Below are positions 24,850 through 32,690 of a DNA stretch of 35,182 bases, piece after piece (the stretch's first letter is position 1; each line of letters starts with the position of its first letter). The DNA is from Deltaproteobacteria bacterium. GTDB lineage: Bacteria; Desulfobacterota; Desulfuromonadia; Geobacterales; Geobacteraceae. The stretch spans positions 1 to 35,182 of the forward strand of contig JAJZUQ010000033.1 of the NCBI GenBank assembly GCA_021848385.1, given 5' to 3'. The notes under the pieces were generated by a model, which worked only from the letters and a program-made list of their open reading frames with translations, was not told the origin of the DNA and searched no databases. The position numbers and the translations under genes were made by a program.

Positions 24850-25095
24850 ATGACAGAGCAACACAATGAGCGCGAATTAGTGGCGATGAAAATGACAACA
24901 AGACTGCTCAACGAGCACGAAGTTGCGGCGGTGATCGGGATGAGTGTGTCTTGGGTGCGGAGGATGCGCTGGGCCGGAGGTGGCATACCTTTCGTGCGAA
25001 TGAATCCCACCGCCCCACGCGGCGCAGTGCGGTATCGCTCAGAAGACGTTGACAAATTTGTCTCAGACAACCAACGCCGATCCACGAGCGAGTAG
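24850..25095 (+). CDS. Small helix-turn-helix protein (AlpA/excisionase-like)
   Basis: An 81-residue protein whose middle reads RLLNEHEVAAVIGMSVSWVRRMRWAGGGIPFVRM, the winged HTH pattern of the MerR-like AlpA/excisionase group: an entry helix with the VAAVIGMS turn, a recognition helix SVSWVRRMR, then a wing before VRYRSEDVDKFV. ATG 24850 is preceded by AAAGGAGG, so the upstream in-frame ATG at 24808 is not used. It ends 3 bases before repA and is probably cotranscribed with it. In plasmids such proteins often regulate replication or transfer genes; in integrative elements they drive excision. Which applies here is open, since no recombinase gene is visible. Confidence 0.8.
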   Translation: MTEQHNERELVAMKMTTRLLNEHEVAAVIGMSVSWVRRMRWAGGGIPFVRMNPTAPRGAVRYRSEDVDKFVSDNQRRSTSE

Positions 25096-25098
25096 GCC

Positions 25099-26034
25099 AT
25101 GTACCACGCAACCGAAATAGAAGACGAAATAATTGCGTGGGCAGCCCGACAACCTGATTTTGAGGTTGTTATATCGATCCCAAACGGGCTAAAAATATCC
25201 AACGTACAGAAAAGACTACTAGATGCAGCGGAAGTAATAGACCGTACATCAGCACGAAAGGCCGGTAAGGTAGCTTTTTTCCCAACATCATTGGTTTATA
25301 CTACGTTGCCCTACCGCAACCCCAAAGTAATAGTTTACCATCGTAAGAACAACGGATACGAACTGTTAATCACCGGAAATCCTGATTTTGGCGTGCCATT
25401 TGGGCCACATCCACGTTTATTTATATGCTGGTTAGTGACTGAGATCGTCAGAACCAAAGAAAAGAAATTTACACTAGGTAACAGCTATGCTGAGTTTCTC
25501 AAATCGGTGCAGCTACCTGCTGATAGTAAAACAAGAAAAGCAGTCAAAAATCAATTGATGCGTATGCAGTATGCAAATATAAAAGTAGGTAGAACCGATA
25601 AACATAGTTCTCGTGTTCAAAGTTATGATTTTTTCGATTCGAGTGAATTTTGGTGGAATAAAGTTGATGCTCACCAAATGACAATCGAAAAATCTTTTGT
25701 TGAGGTCAGCGATAATTTTTATCAAATAGCGTTGAAGGCAATGCCAATTGATTTGAGAGCAATTAAAGCACTGAGACAATCTCCAAAGGCTCTTGATGTT
25801 TACATGTGGCTTACGCTACGCTTGAGCCACCTTCAAAACCCCCTGGACTTAACATGGAAACAGCTGAAAGAACAATTTGGCGAAGAGGGAGAGGAGCTAG
25901 ATGATTTTCGCACGCATTTCAAGCTAGTGTTAAAAAAAGTCAATCTAATCTACCACCAAGCCAAATTCGTCATCTCGGCAAAGAATATCAAGCTCATATC
26001 TTCCCCGGCCCATGTTCAAAAATCAGTGAAATAG
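25099..26034 (+). CDS. repA: Plasmid replication initiator (RepA_C-type)
   Basis: The 311-residue protein resembles plasmid-encoded RepA proteins: FFPTSLVYTTLPYRNPKVIVYHRKNNGYELLITG, GVPFGPHPRLFICWLVTEIVRT, FTLGNSYAEFLKSVQL, and in the C-terminal half RAIKALRQSPKALDVYMWLTLRLSHLQNPLDLTWKQLKEQFG, where winged-helix DNA-binding segments are expected. Initiators of this type bind iterons and open the origin. Three iterons follow the stop codon within 100 bases and a perfect DnaA box lies about 215 bases after it, strongly supporting the role. The gene sits 3 bases after the small HTH gene. It looks intact, so the element could still replicate on its own or be copied when excised. Confidence 0.85.
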   Translation: MYHATEIEDEIIAWAARQPDFEVVISIPNGLKISNVQKRLLDAAEVIDRTSARKAGKVAFFPTSLVYTTLPYRNPKVIVYHRKNNGYELLITGNPDFGVPFGPHPRLFICWLVTEIVRTKEKKFTLGNSYAEFLKSVQLPADSKTRKAVKNQLMRMQYANIKVGRTDKHSSRVQSYDFFDSSEFWWNKVDAHQMTIEKSFVEVSDNFYQIALKAMPIDLRAIKALRQSPKALDVYMWLTLRLSHLQNPLDLTWKQLKEQFGEEGEELDDFRTHFKLVLKKVNLIYHQAKFVISAKNIKLISSPAHVQKSVK

Positions 26035-26044
26035 TAAAGTTATC

Positions 26045-26132
26045 GTGAGGAATCGTGCGGAAAATTTTACCAAGAAGAGTGAGGAATTGTGCGGAAAATT
26101 GTAAAAAGGAGTGAGGAATTGTGCGGAAAATC
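26045..26132. repeat. Three iterons of a plasmid origin (oriV)
   Basis: A 22-base unit GTGAGGAATTGTGCGGAAAATT occurs at 26045-26066 (one T to C change), 26079-26100 (consensus) and 26111-26132 (last base differs). Start-to-start distances are 34 and 32 bases, close to three helical turns, so RepA would bind the same face of the helix. They begin 10 bases after the repA stop codon and precede an AT-rich stretch. Confidence 0.88.
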
Positions 26133-26249
26133 ATTTTTAAAATCACCCACGGAGTCCATATTCATGTGGCTAAACAGACTTTTATCAACACCCCCCAATA
26201 GTTTTTAAGCACAGTAGTAAAAAATAACAGTAGTAGGTGACCCTTCACC

Positions 26250-26258
26250 TGTGGATAA
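26250..26258 (-). promoter_or_regulatory. Perfect DnaA box of the plasmid origin
   Basis: TGTGGATAA on plus is the complement of the consensus TTATCCACA. It lies about 120 bases past the third iteron, across an AT-rich stretch (26130-26240) that could serve as the unwinding region. A small GGTGA/TCACC hairpin (26236-26249) adjoins it. Confidence 0.75.
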
Positions 26259-26274
26259 CAAAAGGAGATCGACA

Positions 26275-26596
26275 ATGCGTAAATTCGTGGGAGTGTCTGT
26301 GTTAATGTTGTCAGTGATTTGTTCTAGTGTATATGCGAGCGAAATTAAAGTATATTTTTCGCCTCATGGTGACTGTATTCGGGCGATTATCAATGAAATC
26401 GATTCGTCAAAACAACAAATACTTGTGCAAGCATAAAGTTTTACGTCAGTACAAATAGCAAAAGCACTGATTAATACTCATAAACGCTCATAAACGAGGT
26501 GTGAATATAATAACTGTCTTGGATAAATCACAACGTAAAGAAAAATACACATCAGCCACATTTTTTAAAATGACACGAAAACCGACGAACTGGTAA
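26275..26596 (+). pseudogene. Decayed phospholipase D-family nuclease (Nuc-like)
   Basis: From ATG 26275 the frame reads MRKFVGVSVLMLSVICSSVYA (signal peptide), then EIKVYFSPHGDC and IINEIDSSKQQILVQA, as in exported PLD-type endonucleases found on many mobilizable plasmids. It stops at TAA 26434-26436 where TAT (Tyr) is expected, continues SFTSVQIAKALINTHKR in the same frame, then breaks because CTCATAAACG is tandemly duplicated (26477-26486 and 26487-26496). Removing one copy restores GVNIITVLDKSQRKEKYTSATFF. The HKD catalytic half is gone. It is therefore dead by a nonsense change, a 10-bp duplication and truncation. Confidence 0.85.
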
Positions 26597-26600
26597 ATCT

Positions 26601-27311
26601 ATGGCAATCATAGTTGGTGATATACACGGCAACGCGGAAAAGGTTAAGGCTTTCTTGTCATACAAGCCAGAAGCAGTACACGTTGCACTTGGCGATTATG
26701 TTGACTCATTCCGGGAACCGCAAGAACGGCAGTTGGAAGCTCTGCAAATGCTGATAGATAGTGATGCTGTCCTGCTGTGGGGCAATCATGATTTGATGTA
26801 TTTAAATAAACGACCTTTTATCTGTTCAGGGTATCAAGGGTCAAAAACCCCGTTCACGCCATTGATCGAGGCCAACCTTGACCGATTCCGCTCTGCCTAT
26901 GCTGTAGACGGCTGGCTATGCACTCATGCTGGATTGCATGATAGGTTGTCGGTTTCGAGGCACACAACGGACGTTTACGAAATTGCGGCCAAGATTAACA
27001 ACCAAGTGGCGTACTTATTCACTAGGCAAAAATCAATCTTCGCCAAAAGCTCTCTTTTTGCGATTGGCAAAAGCCGGGGCGGGTTAAGGAGTCGTGGCGG
27101 TATTTTTTGGCATGACTTCCGGCAAGATTACGGTCTTGATACCTCTATTAAGCAGATTTTCGGGCATACGGAAATCCCGGAGCCGGTTGTGACGGATACT
27201 TATGTTGCCTTGGATACCACTAACAACCGGCAATACTGCTGGCTGTATGACACCTCAATAAATGAGCTTGTCCGGCTTGATCTGCCGAAACGCAAAGTTG
27301 GTGAAGTATGA
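26601..27311 (+). CDS. Calcineurin-like metallophosphatase (PPP-type)
   Basis: The 236-residue protein has all the metal-binding motifs of this superfamily in order: GDIHGN near residue 7, LGDYVDS near 31, LLWGNHDLMY near 58, CTHAGLHD near 106 and FGHTEIP near 190. This is the pattern of bacterial Ser/Thr-type or nucleotide phosphatases; the substrate cannot be read from sequence. No signal peptide, so it acts in the cytoplasm. It overlaps the next gene by 4 bases (ATGA), suggesting a functional pair. It has no clear ribosome binding site and follows the decayed nuclease directly. Phosphatases of this sort are frequent accessory genes of plasmids and phages. Confidence 0.85.
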   Translation: MAIIVGDIHGNAEKVKAFLSYKPEAVHVALGDYVDSFREPQERQLEALQMLIDSDAVLLWGNHDLMYLNKRPFICSGYQGSKTPFTPLIEANLDRFRSAYAVDGWLCTHAGLHDRLSVSRHTTDVYEIAAKINNQVAYLFTRQKSIFAKSSLFAIGKSRGGLRSRGGIFWHDFRQDYGLDTSIKQIFGHTEIPEPVVTDTYVALDTTNNRQYCWLYDTSINELVRLDLPKRKVGEV

Positions 27312-27820
27312 TAAAGGTTCCACCAATTATTTCGATACGGGAAAAGCGACGTTTGGCGTTGTATCGAGCGATTGTGAAAAGGTTGCGGGAACAGCCTGAA
27401 TTGTGGGCTATTCCGATGGAGAACCTAGATCGGTGGGACAAGTTGAATGGGCCTCGGAACAATACGTCATTGTGGCGTGAAATCCTTACTACCATGTCCA
27501 GGGAGGATATTATCAAAATGCTCCTGTCTCGGTCTGAACGTGGGGATATGTGGCGGAAAAGCAGTCCGTTCGTGGGGATAATTACTCAAGAGGAACGCAA
27601 CAGGATTTTTGAAAGGTACAGACATGTTGACGCCAGGGGAAAAATCCCGATATCTTGTAGATTAAGTGATATCGCCAGAGAACACGGCATTGCGGGAGAA
27701 ATGACCGACATAGAGCTGATAGATAGGTTGCTGGAACTTGGTGCTACGAAAGCGGCCAAACAAGTGCATGATCTTATTCAAAGAGCAGAGAAAATAACGG
27801 CTTCCAAATTTCGCCTGTGA
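27308..27820 (+). CDS. Protein of unknown function coupled to the metallophosphatase
   Basis: A 170-residue, basic, mostly helical protein (REKRRLALYRAIVKRLREQPELWAIPMENLDRW..., SLWREILTTMSREDIIKMLLSRSERGDMWRKSSPFVGIIT). I do not recognise a family. The first half pattern of a short helix, PENLDRW and LW.EIL resembles small plasmid proteins that accompany HTH or toxin genes, but this is a weak impression. The 4-base overlap with the phosphatase implies joint expression. It ends TASKFRL; a near copy of the DNA around this end appears again after the small gene at 27924. Confidence 0.6.
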   Translation: MIKVPPIISIREKRRLALYRAIVKRLREQPELWAIPMENLDRWDKLNGPRNNTSLWREILTTMSREDIIKMLLSRSERGDMWRKSSPFVGIITQEERNRIFERYRHVDARGKIPISCRLSDIAREHGIAGEMTDIELIDRLLELGATKAAKQVHDLIQRAEKITASKFRL

Positions 27821-27923
27821 GTGGTTTTTGATTCCGATTTATTGGCTGACAGATTAAAGGGATGAGAGGATGCATTGACACGCAATCCTCTAGGACAACC
27901 AGACCGACTAGGAAGGAGGTTAT

Positions 27924-28058
27924 ATGGCTAAAGTAATCAATCTGGATACGTACCAGGCTGAACGAGAAGCACGAATGCTCGAAGGATGGGAGTTTATCGA
28001 TGACGAACCGGATGTGACAGCCAAAACAAAGTTGGTGGCAGAAAAGGATGAAAATTGA
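27924..28058 (+). CDS. Small 44-residue acidic protein of unknown function
   Basis: ATG 27924 is preceded by GGAAGGAGG, a near-perfect ribosome binding site 5 bases away. The product starts MAKVINLDTYQAEREARMLE and ends KLVAEKDEN; it is charged and helical, with no signal peptide or Cys. The strong ribosome binding site supports a real gene. It might be an antitoxin-like or regulatory peptide, but nothing proves that. Confidence 0.6.
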   Translation: MAKVINLDTYQAEREARMLEGWEFIDDEPDVTAKTKLVAEKDEN

Positions 28059-28165
28059 CCGCCAAATTTCGTTTCTGAGCGGGTTTTGGTACTTGGGGTA
28101 TCAAAGAGCTAGGGGGAAGCTGAAATATGCGTTATAAAGCCACCAATTGTTGCATCATGTCACCC

Positions 28166-28756
28166 CTATTTTACTTGCTCTATTGTAAAAGGTTTCATGC
28201 CATTCATGCCTGCCTTGTAGGCAGTGTAGCCCACCAGGACCGACCACGCAAACAGTGCTACAGTCACAATAGCTATCATTGACCTTAGCTGTACAGCTGC
28301 AAAATGTTTTTCCGCCCTTTTTGCTTCTCCTGAAACATGTTTAATAACCATGTTTGCAACCTTGTAGAATTCATCCTTGAATTCTGAGAGTTTCTTTTTA
28401 CCTTCTTCATCGAGTGTTCTTTGTTGTTCCCTGATTAACAATGGAAATGCTTCTTTTGCCGCCAGCTTGTGCAGCACTGGTATCTCACATTTGAGTTTTT
28501 CGTAATCGTTTTTCAACTCATTACGAATGGTATTAATTTCCTGCAAAGCATGATTATGTACCTGTTCAATTTCAGCAGGTATATTTTGATACAATTTCTG
28601 GTAGTGACCGAGAGCTACAAAAATCATAAACATGCTATCGTTGTCGTGTAGCCCTAAATCCGTTTTGATTGCCAGAAAATCCTTTTGCAAATCAGGGGGC
28701 ATTTCTGCCCCTGTAAGCCTTTTATACAGCTTTTCTGCATCACCTATGGCGCTCAT
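28166..28756 (-). CDS. Helical membrane-anchored protein coupled to the ParA-like gene
   Basis: 196 residues, long helical/coiled-coil body (YQNIPAEIEQVHNHALQEINTIRNELKNDYEKLK) followed by one membrane segment near the C-terminus (SMIAIVTVALFAWSVLVGYTAY). Its ATG overlaps the stop of the ParA-like gene by 4 bases. I do not recognise a named family, but similar proteins sit after ParA-like genes in mobilization regions of plasmids, perhaps linking the relaxosome to the membrane. Function is inferred from place and layout only. Confidence 0.65.
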   Translation of the reverse strand: MSAIGDAEKLYKRLTGAEMPPDLQKDFLAIKTDLGLHDNDSMFMIFVALGHYQKLYQNIPAEIEQVHNHALQEINTIRNELKNDYEKLKCEIPVLHKLAAKEAFPLLIREQQRTLDEEGKKKLSEFKDEFYKVANMVIKHVSGEAKRAEKHFAAVQLRSMIAIVTVALFAWSVLVGYTAYKAGMNGMKPFTIEQVK

Positions 28757-29484
28757 CGCAAATGCTCCTTGACGGTATCGAATGTGGAAAAGACCTCATT
28801 TACCCACCGCTCCAAATCACGCTTGTTACCGAATCGCAAGCCTATATCATTTGCGTTATTTGTTGCCTCGATAAATGACATGCGTTTATTGGAGATAAGA
28901 TCAACAGTGGTATCATCCTGGTCAGGGAAATTGATGGTTAAACCGCCATTTTCTTCAATTGCTATTTTTGTTTTTGAGTTATCCCAGAGGGTGAATTTCG
29001 CAATATTCCCACCGCTCCAATATAGGTTTTTTACTACCACTACCGTTTTCAGTGTCGGCAGATTTTCAAGAGCGGCACGAAGCAATGAAATACTATCAGC
29101 CTGACGATTTATTACCCACAGCAAGACTAATGGCCTATTCAATTCGTTGAGATCGTCACAGAAATTTGCACCATACTTTTGTGTTGCTTCGCGTAACCGT
29201 GCAGCCATGTTTATTACGATGGTATCGTTGCACTCTGCTACCTTGTTGACCAATTCTGTCCAACCCTCTTTTTCGTTCAGGTTTTGCAGTGTGTGTGCAA
29301 CCCTGTCTTTCATAACGTAATACACATCAGGATTACTGGTATCCGTCTCAATCAAGTGAGTTGGTACCTCATTTTTCAGGAGGTATTCAACCAACATATT
29401 GCACACAATTGATTTGCCAACCCCGCCTTTATCCCCATGTACCATAATGACTGGTTTATTCGTTTTGGATTCTTTAGACGCCAT
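28753..29484 (-). CDS. ParA/MinD-like ATPase of the mobilization region
   Basis: The 243-residue protein begins MASKESKTNKPVIMVHGDKGGVGKS; GDKGGVGKS is the deviant Walker A motif of ParA/MinD ATPases with the signature Lys. HLIETDTSNPDVYYVM carries the Walker A' region and RPLVLLWVINRQADS the later strand. It is short and lacks a ParB partner nearby, so it is more like the ParA-like proteins encoded beside oriT in mobilizable plasmids than a full partition system. AAGGAG lies 8 bases before its ATG. It is the middle gene of a three-gene minus-strand operon divergent from the relaxase genes. Confidence 0.8.
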   Translation of the reverse strand: MASKESKTNKPVIMVHGDKGGVGKSIVCNMLVEYLLKNEVPTHLIETDTSNPDVYYVMKDRVAHTLQNLNEKEGWTELVNKVAECNDTIVINMAARLREATQKYGANFCDDLNELNRPLVLLWVINRQADSISLLRAALENLPTLKTVVVVKNLYWSGGNIAKFTLWDNSKTKIAIEENGGLTINFPDQDDTTVDLISNKRMSFIEATNNANDIGLRFGNKRDLERWVNEVFSTFDTVKEHLR

Positions 29485-29508
29485 AACGGTATCTCCTTTT
29501 TGATTGGG

Positions 29509-30060
29509 TTATAAATCTTCTGCGAGGATCACTTTGGGAAATGGGTCACTCTCTTTTGCAGGTTTATCAATATTGCGCTTATTCTTTCCGGTGGTTGCTT
29601 TTTCAGCTTCAGCCGAAGGCGGAAGGTCAACAACGGGATTTGACTTATCGATGTCTTCACCTTCAACAACCAGTATTTCGCCTTGCTCTCCTGATTCTTG
29701 CTGTGTTGTTACGACTTCAGATTTAGGCTTTGGCCCTCTTTTCTTACCTGATGCAACTTTGCGGACATTATTTGCAAGCTTTGCCTCATCCCGAAGCCGT
29801 TTCAGATAATTCTTAAATGTCCCTTCGCTTATTTCAAATCCATCCTTTCGACATATCTCCACTAATTGCTTTACCGTATAGCCTTTTTTTAGTGCGTCCT
29901 CAATAATAGGAAGTTTCTTACGCATATGCTCCGCAATGCCACTTCCTAGCTTTTCACTTTTTGGCTTCGGAGGGAGTGTAGCAAAGCTATCCAGTATCTG
30001 ATCAAGTAGCTCTAGTTCTTCCACGGTTGGTGCCCTTTTCCTCCCCCTTGCTGCTACCAT
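29509..30060 (-). CDS. DNA-binding mobilization accessory protein (TraK-like)
   Basis: 183 residues. Residues about 45-90 (HMRKKLPIIEDALKKGYTVKQLVEICRKDGFEISEGTFKNYLKRLRDEAK) form a helix-turn-helix-like block that resembles the oriT-binding TraK-type proteins of IncP-like plasmids; a basic GKKRGPKPKSE stretch and an acidic, low-complexity tail follow. AAAGGAG precedes the ATG at 30060. It is the first gene of the minus operon and faces the candidate oriT, the place expected for an accessory relaxosome protein. The family link is from pattern, not search. Confidence 0.65.
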   Translation of the reverse strand: MVAARGRKRAPTVEELELLDQILDSFATLPPKPKSEKLGSGIAEHMRKKLPIIEDALKKGYTVKQLVEICRKDGFEISEGTFKNYLKRLRDEAKLANNVRKVASGKKRGPKPKSEVVTTQQESGEQGEILVVEGEDIDKSNPVVDLPPSAEAEKATTGKNKRNIDKPAKESDPFPKVILAEDL

Positions 30061-30419
30061 AATAATTACTCCTTTCGTTTAGTAATTAACTTTATGTTGA
30101 AAAAAATATCACAACATTATTGATTGTGCAATAGTCTATAAAAAGTGCGCAATGGTGAAAAATAACAATATTTAAAAAAGAATAAAAAAGATTATAAATG
30201 CTAACAAAAGCGTCATAACTATATGAAATTAAATAATATTTTTATTTGCCAAATAAGCTATTAAGTGGTAACTTTTAGGTGTCGGTAGAGGCGATGAAGG
30301 GAAGGGCAGGGTGCGTATTGTCCTACCGCGCTTCGCACGATAGGACAATACGCCGTTTCTCACGCTCCATGCCCTACGGGCTATGTCGCATGAGCACTTA
30401 CCCTGAAGCGAGTGTTACC
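30061..30419. other. Divergent intergenic region with candidate oriT
   Basis: 359 bases between the TraK-like gene and the MobC-like gene. The left part (30061-30275) is very AT-rich and should hold the promoter for the minus operon; the right part turns GC-richer and carries the inverted repeat described at 30304-30353. No gene is seen; an upstream in-frame extension of the MobC-like frame crosses the inverted repeat and is not credible. Confidence 0.6.
30304..30353. other. oriT: Candidate origin of transfer (oriT) with nic-like site
   Basis: GCGTATTGTCCTA (30313-30325) is perfectly repeated inverted at 30341-30353 around a 15-base loop. Directly beside it, the minus strand of 30304-30312 reads ACCCTGCCC, one base different from the ATCCTGCCC nic region of IncP-type oriT sites. 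An inverted repeat next to the nic site, set between accessory DNA-binding genes and a MOBP-type relaxase, is the standard layout. The exact nick position is inferred. Confidence 0.6.
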
Positions 30420-30776
30420 ATGAGCGAAAAGAGGCTCAAAAATAAAGTGGTACGGACGCGGTTGTCGGAAAGTGAATTTAACGTGTGTCTAGTTAAAGCT
30501 CAAGACTGCGGGATGAAACTTTCGGCATTCTCGCGCAACTGTATGCTGGCGAGAAAGACCATTGCAAAAACCGACGCCCACATAATTAACGAACTACGCC
30601 GCCAAGGTGGACTGCTAATTAAATTATCCGGGGAAATAAAGGCATTGAATACGAGCGATCAAAGAATGAACGAATTAACAAATGAAATGAAAAATTTATA
30701 CCGAGAAATACACAAAACCATTCACTCAATTATCGGAAGGACTTCCAATGATTGCGAAAATACCTTCGAAGCGTAG
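30420..30776 (+). CDS. MobC-like relaxosome accessory protein
   Basis: A 118-residue protein (MSEKRLKNKVVRTRLSESEF...) with the ribbon-helix-helix-like start of MobC/TraJ-type proteins: KVVRTRLSESEFNVCLVKAQDCGMKLSAFSRNCML, then a helical tail INELRRQGGLLIKLSGEIKALN. Such proteins bind oriT and help the relaxase nick. ATG 30420 is chosen because the family pattern begins there; the upstream extension to 30279 runs over the oriT repeat. It overlaps the relaxase gene by 29 bases, so the two are coupled. Confidence 0.78.
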   Translation: MSEKRLKNKVVRTRLSESEFNVCLVKAQDCGMKLSAFSRNCMLARKTIAKTDAHIINELRRQGGLLIKLSGEIKALNTSDQRMNELTNEMKNLYREIHKTIHSIIGRTSNDCENTFEA

Positions 30777-32574
30777 CGACAAAAAAACCAGCTTTGCGTT
30801 ACTAATTAATTATGTGTCCCGAAACGGTGAGGTTGACCCGGAAACAGGGGAAATTACGTTTAACGCGGAATTGGTTTATAGACAGAACATCTTTGAGCCG
30901 GATATTGCCGCTACTGAAATGTGGGCGGTATCACAGATGAATAGCGGAGTAAAAGACCCGGTAATGCACATCATAATTTCTTGGCGTGAAGGAGAAAAAC
31001 CCACCACGGAACAGGTCGCCGAAGCCGTTCAACATGTTTTGAAAAAATTGGGCTACGGAGAGCATCAGGCAATTACTTACATGCACCACGACACCAATAA
31101 TTACCATATACATACCGTAGTTAATCGGATTCATCCGGAAACTTACACATCCCACTATCCCGATTGGGCCTATAAAAATCTCGACAAGTGCATGAGGGAG
31201 ATTGAGCTTAAACAGGGGTGGCAACATGACCGAGGCTGCTATTGCATAAACGAGTTAGGAGAGGTTGTTCGTTCGGATTATCAGCGGGATGTTGTCAGGG
31301 TAAACGATAAGGCAAGATCGTTCGAGGCCAGGACTGGCCACGAAGCATTCCAGAACTGGATTGCTGGTGATCCTCGCAGGGAAGTTGAAAAACTTCTGAA
31401 AAGTGATTCAGTTAGCTGGAATGACATGCATGCATGCCTGAACAAATACAACCTTGAATTGCGCGAGGCCCGCAACCCCGCAGGACGGATTACTGGTTAT
31501 ACCATAGTCGATAGATCGAACCCTGATCTGTACCATGCAAAGGCGAGCCAGCTATCACGGCAAATATCAAAAAGTAACCTTGATAAAAAAATCGGGAAAC
31601 CATACGAGGCACCAGCGCTGGTTTATCGGGGTTGTAAGAATGTTAATTACTCCAAGTCAATTGAACGCCGCAATAACCCCATATTTCAGCAATACATAGA
31701 TGGTAAGGCCCAATACCACACGGGAATAGCGCACATCAAGGCGGAATATAATCGTAATTTCCGCACAGAAGCTAAGGCGATCAACAGGTGTGCTTATCGG
31801 GAGATTATGCAAGTCGAACGCATGATGCAGCCGCCTAAACGTGGTTATTACAGGGTGGAAGAGGATAGAGCCAGGCTCAATATATTAGGTAGCGTTTTGA
31901 CCCTTTCTCCCAAATCCCATAGGACTCAACTGACTGCAATAGAGGGAGCTTTCAGAATTGCCGAGATCAAGCTACGCCAGCAGCAGGAAATCACCGCCCT
32001 GAAGGCCGATTACAACCGGGACAAGGCGGCGATCATTGTCCGTTACGATTCTTACCGGGCTGATTATAAATCCTTCCTTACGAAAGAAGCCGACAAAGGA
32101 AATGATAAGGTAATGGCTGAACTTGCCCGAATGTACAAAACACACCCCATGGTTGCCCACAATCACATCAAGAAAACTGTCGAGCCAGCGAGACGCGATA
32201 TACGGGATTTGACCGTCACGACTAGCAAAGGGGGCAAGGAAAATACCTACACTTGGAAAGACACGGGCATAGCTGCGTTCACGGAAAGCAGAGAGATGTG
32301 GAAGATCCTCGATCATTCCCCCGAGGCGATCCAGGCCGCTATCCAAATGGCGCGAGACTTCCGGACAAACTCCGTCACGATCAACCCCAACAGCAGCAAG
32401 GCGTTTCAGGAGACGGTCTGTCGTGAGGCCTCAAGAATGAATGTAAAAGTCACCAACCCCGAATTGCAGCAGATCATGGAGCAGTACCGGGCCGAGCGGC
32501 AACGAGAATTCGAGCGTAGATTCGGGCGTGATTGCATCATCCGGAACAACGAAAAAGAAGGGCCGGAACGCTGA
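30748..32574 (+). CDS. MOBP-type relaxase (mobilization nuclease)
   Basis: The 608-residue protein begins MIAKIPSKRSDKKTSFALLINYVSR, placing a candidate nucleophile Tyr in INYVSR, and carries the relaxase His triad in YMHHDTNNYHIHTVVNRIHP near residue 115, the metal site of TraI/MobA enzymes. The rest is long and helical (LRQQQEITALKADYNRDKAAIIVRY..., EQYRAERQREFERRFG), as in accessory tails of plasmid relaxases. It would nick oriT, stay joined to the 5' end and lead the strand into a recipient using another element's transfer channel. GGAAGGAC precedes the ATG by 7 bases. No coupling protein or type IV secretion genes are in view, so the element is mobilizable rather than self-transmissible as far as seen. 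Confidence 0.88.
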   Translation: MIAKIPSKRSDKKTSFALLINYVSRNGEVDPETGEITFNAELVYRQNIFEPDIAATEMWAVSQMNSGVKDPVMHIIISWREGEKPTTEQVAEAVQHVLKKLGYGEHQAITYMHHDTNNYHIHTVVNRIHPETYTSHYPDWAYKNLDKCMREIELKQGWQHDRGCYCINELGEVVRSDYQRDVVRVNDKARSFEARTGHEAFQNWIAGDPRREVEKLLKSDSVSWNDMHACLNKYNLELREARNPAGRITGYTIVDRSNPDLYHAKASQLSRQISKSNLDKKIGKPYEAPALVYRGCKNVNYSKSIERRNNPIFQQYIDGKAQYHTGIAHIKAEYNRNFRTEAKAINRCAYREIMQVERMMQPPKRGYYRVEEDRARLNILGSVLTLSPKSHRTQLTAIEGAFRIAEIKLRQQQEITALKADYNRDKAAIIVRYDSYRADYKSFLTKEADKGNDKVMAELARMYKTHPMVAHNHIKKTVEPARRDIRDLTVTTSKGGKENTYTWKDTGIAAFTESREMWKILDHSPEAIQAAIQMARDFRTNSVTINPNSSKAFQETVCREASRMNVKVTNPELQQIMEQYRAERQREFERRFGRDCIIRNNEKEGPER

Positions 32575-32690
32575 ACATAAGGAGGGGACAAGTATGGATT
32601 CGCGTTAGGAACGTGTGTAATTTTGGCAAGGAGCGACCAGTAACTCCCGCAGCTTATCCATCAGTTCCGCTTAGGCGACCTGTGTAATTC
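32575..32690. other. Junction after the relaxase, possible insertion-sequence remnant
   Basis: A good ribosome binding site (AAGGAGGGG) is followed only by a five-codon frame ending in TAG. GTGTAATT occurs twice (near 32616 and 32682). On the minus strand a short frame reads MDKLRELLVAPCQNYTRS, which could be a transposase scrap. Identification is weak. Confidence 0.25.
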
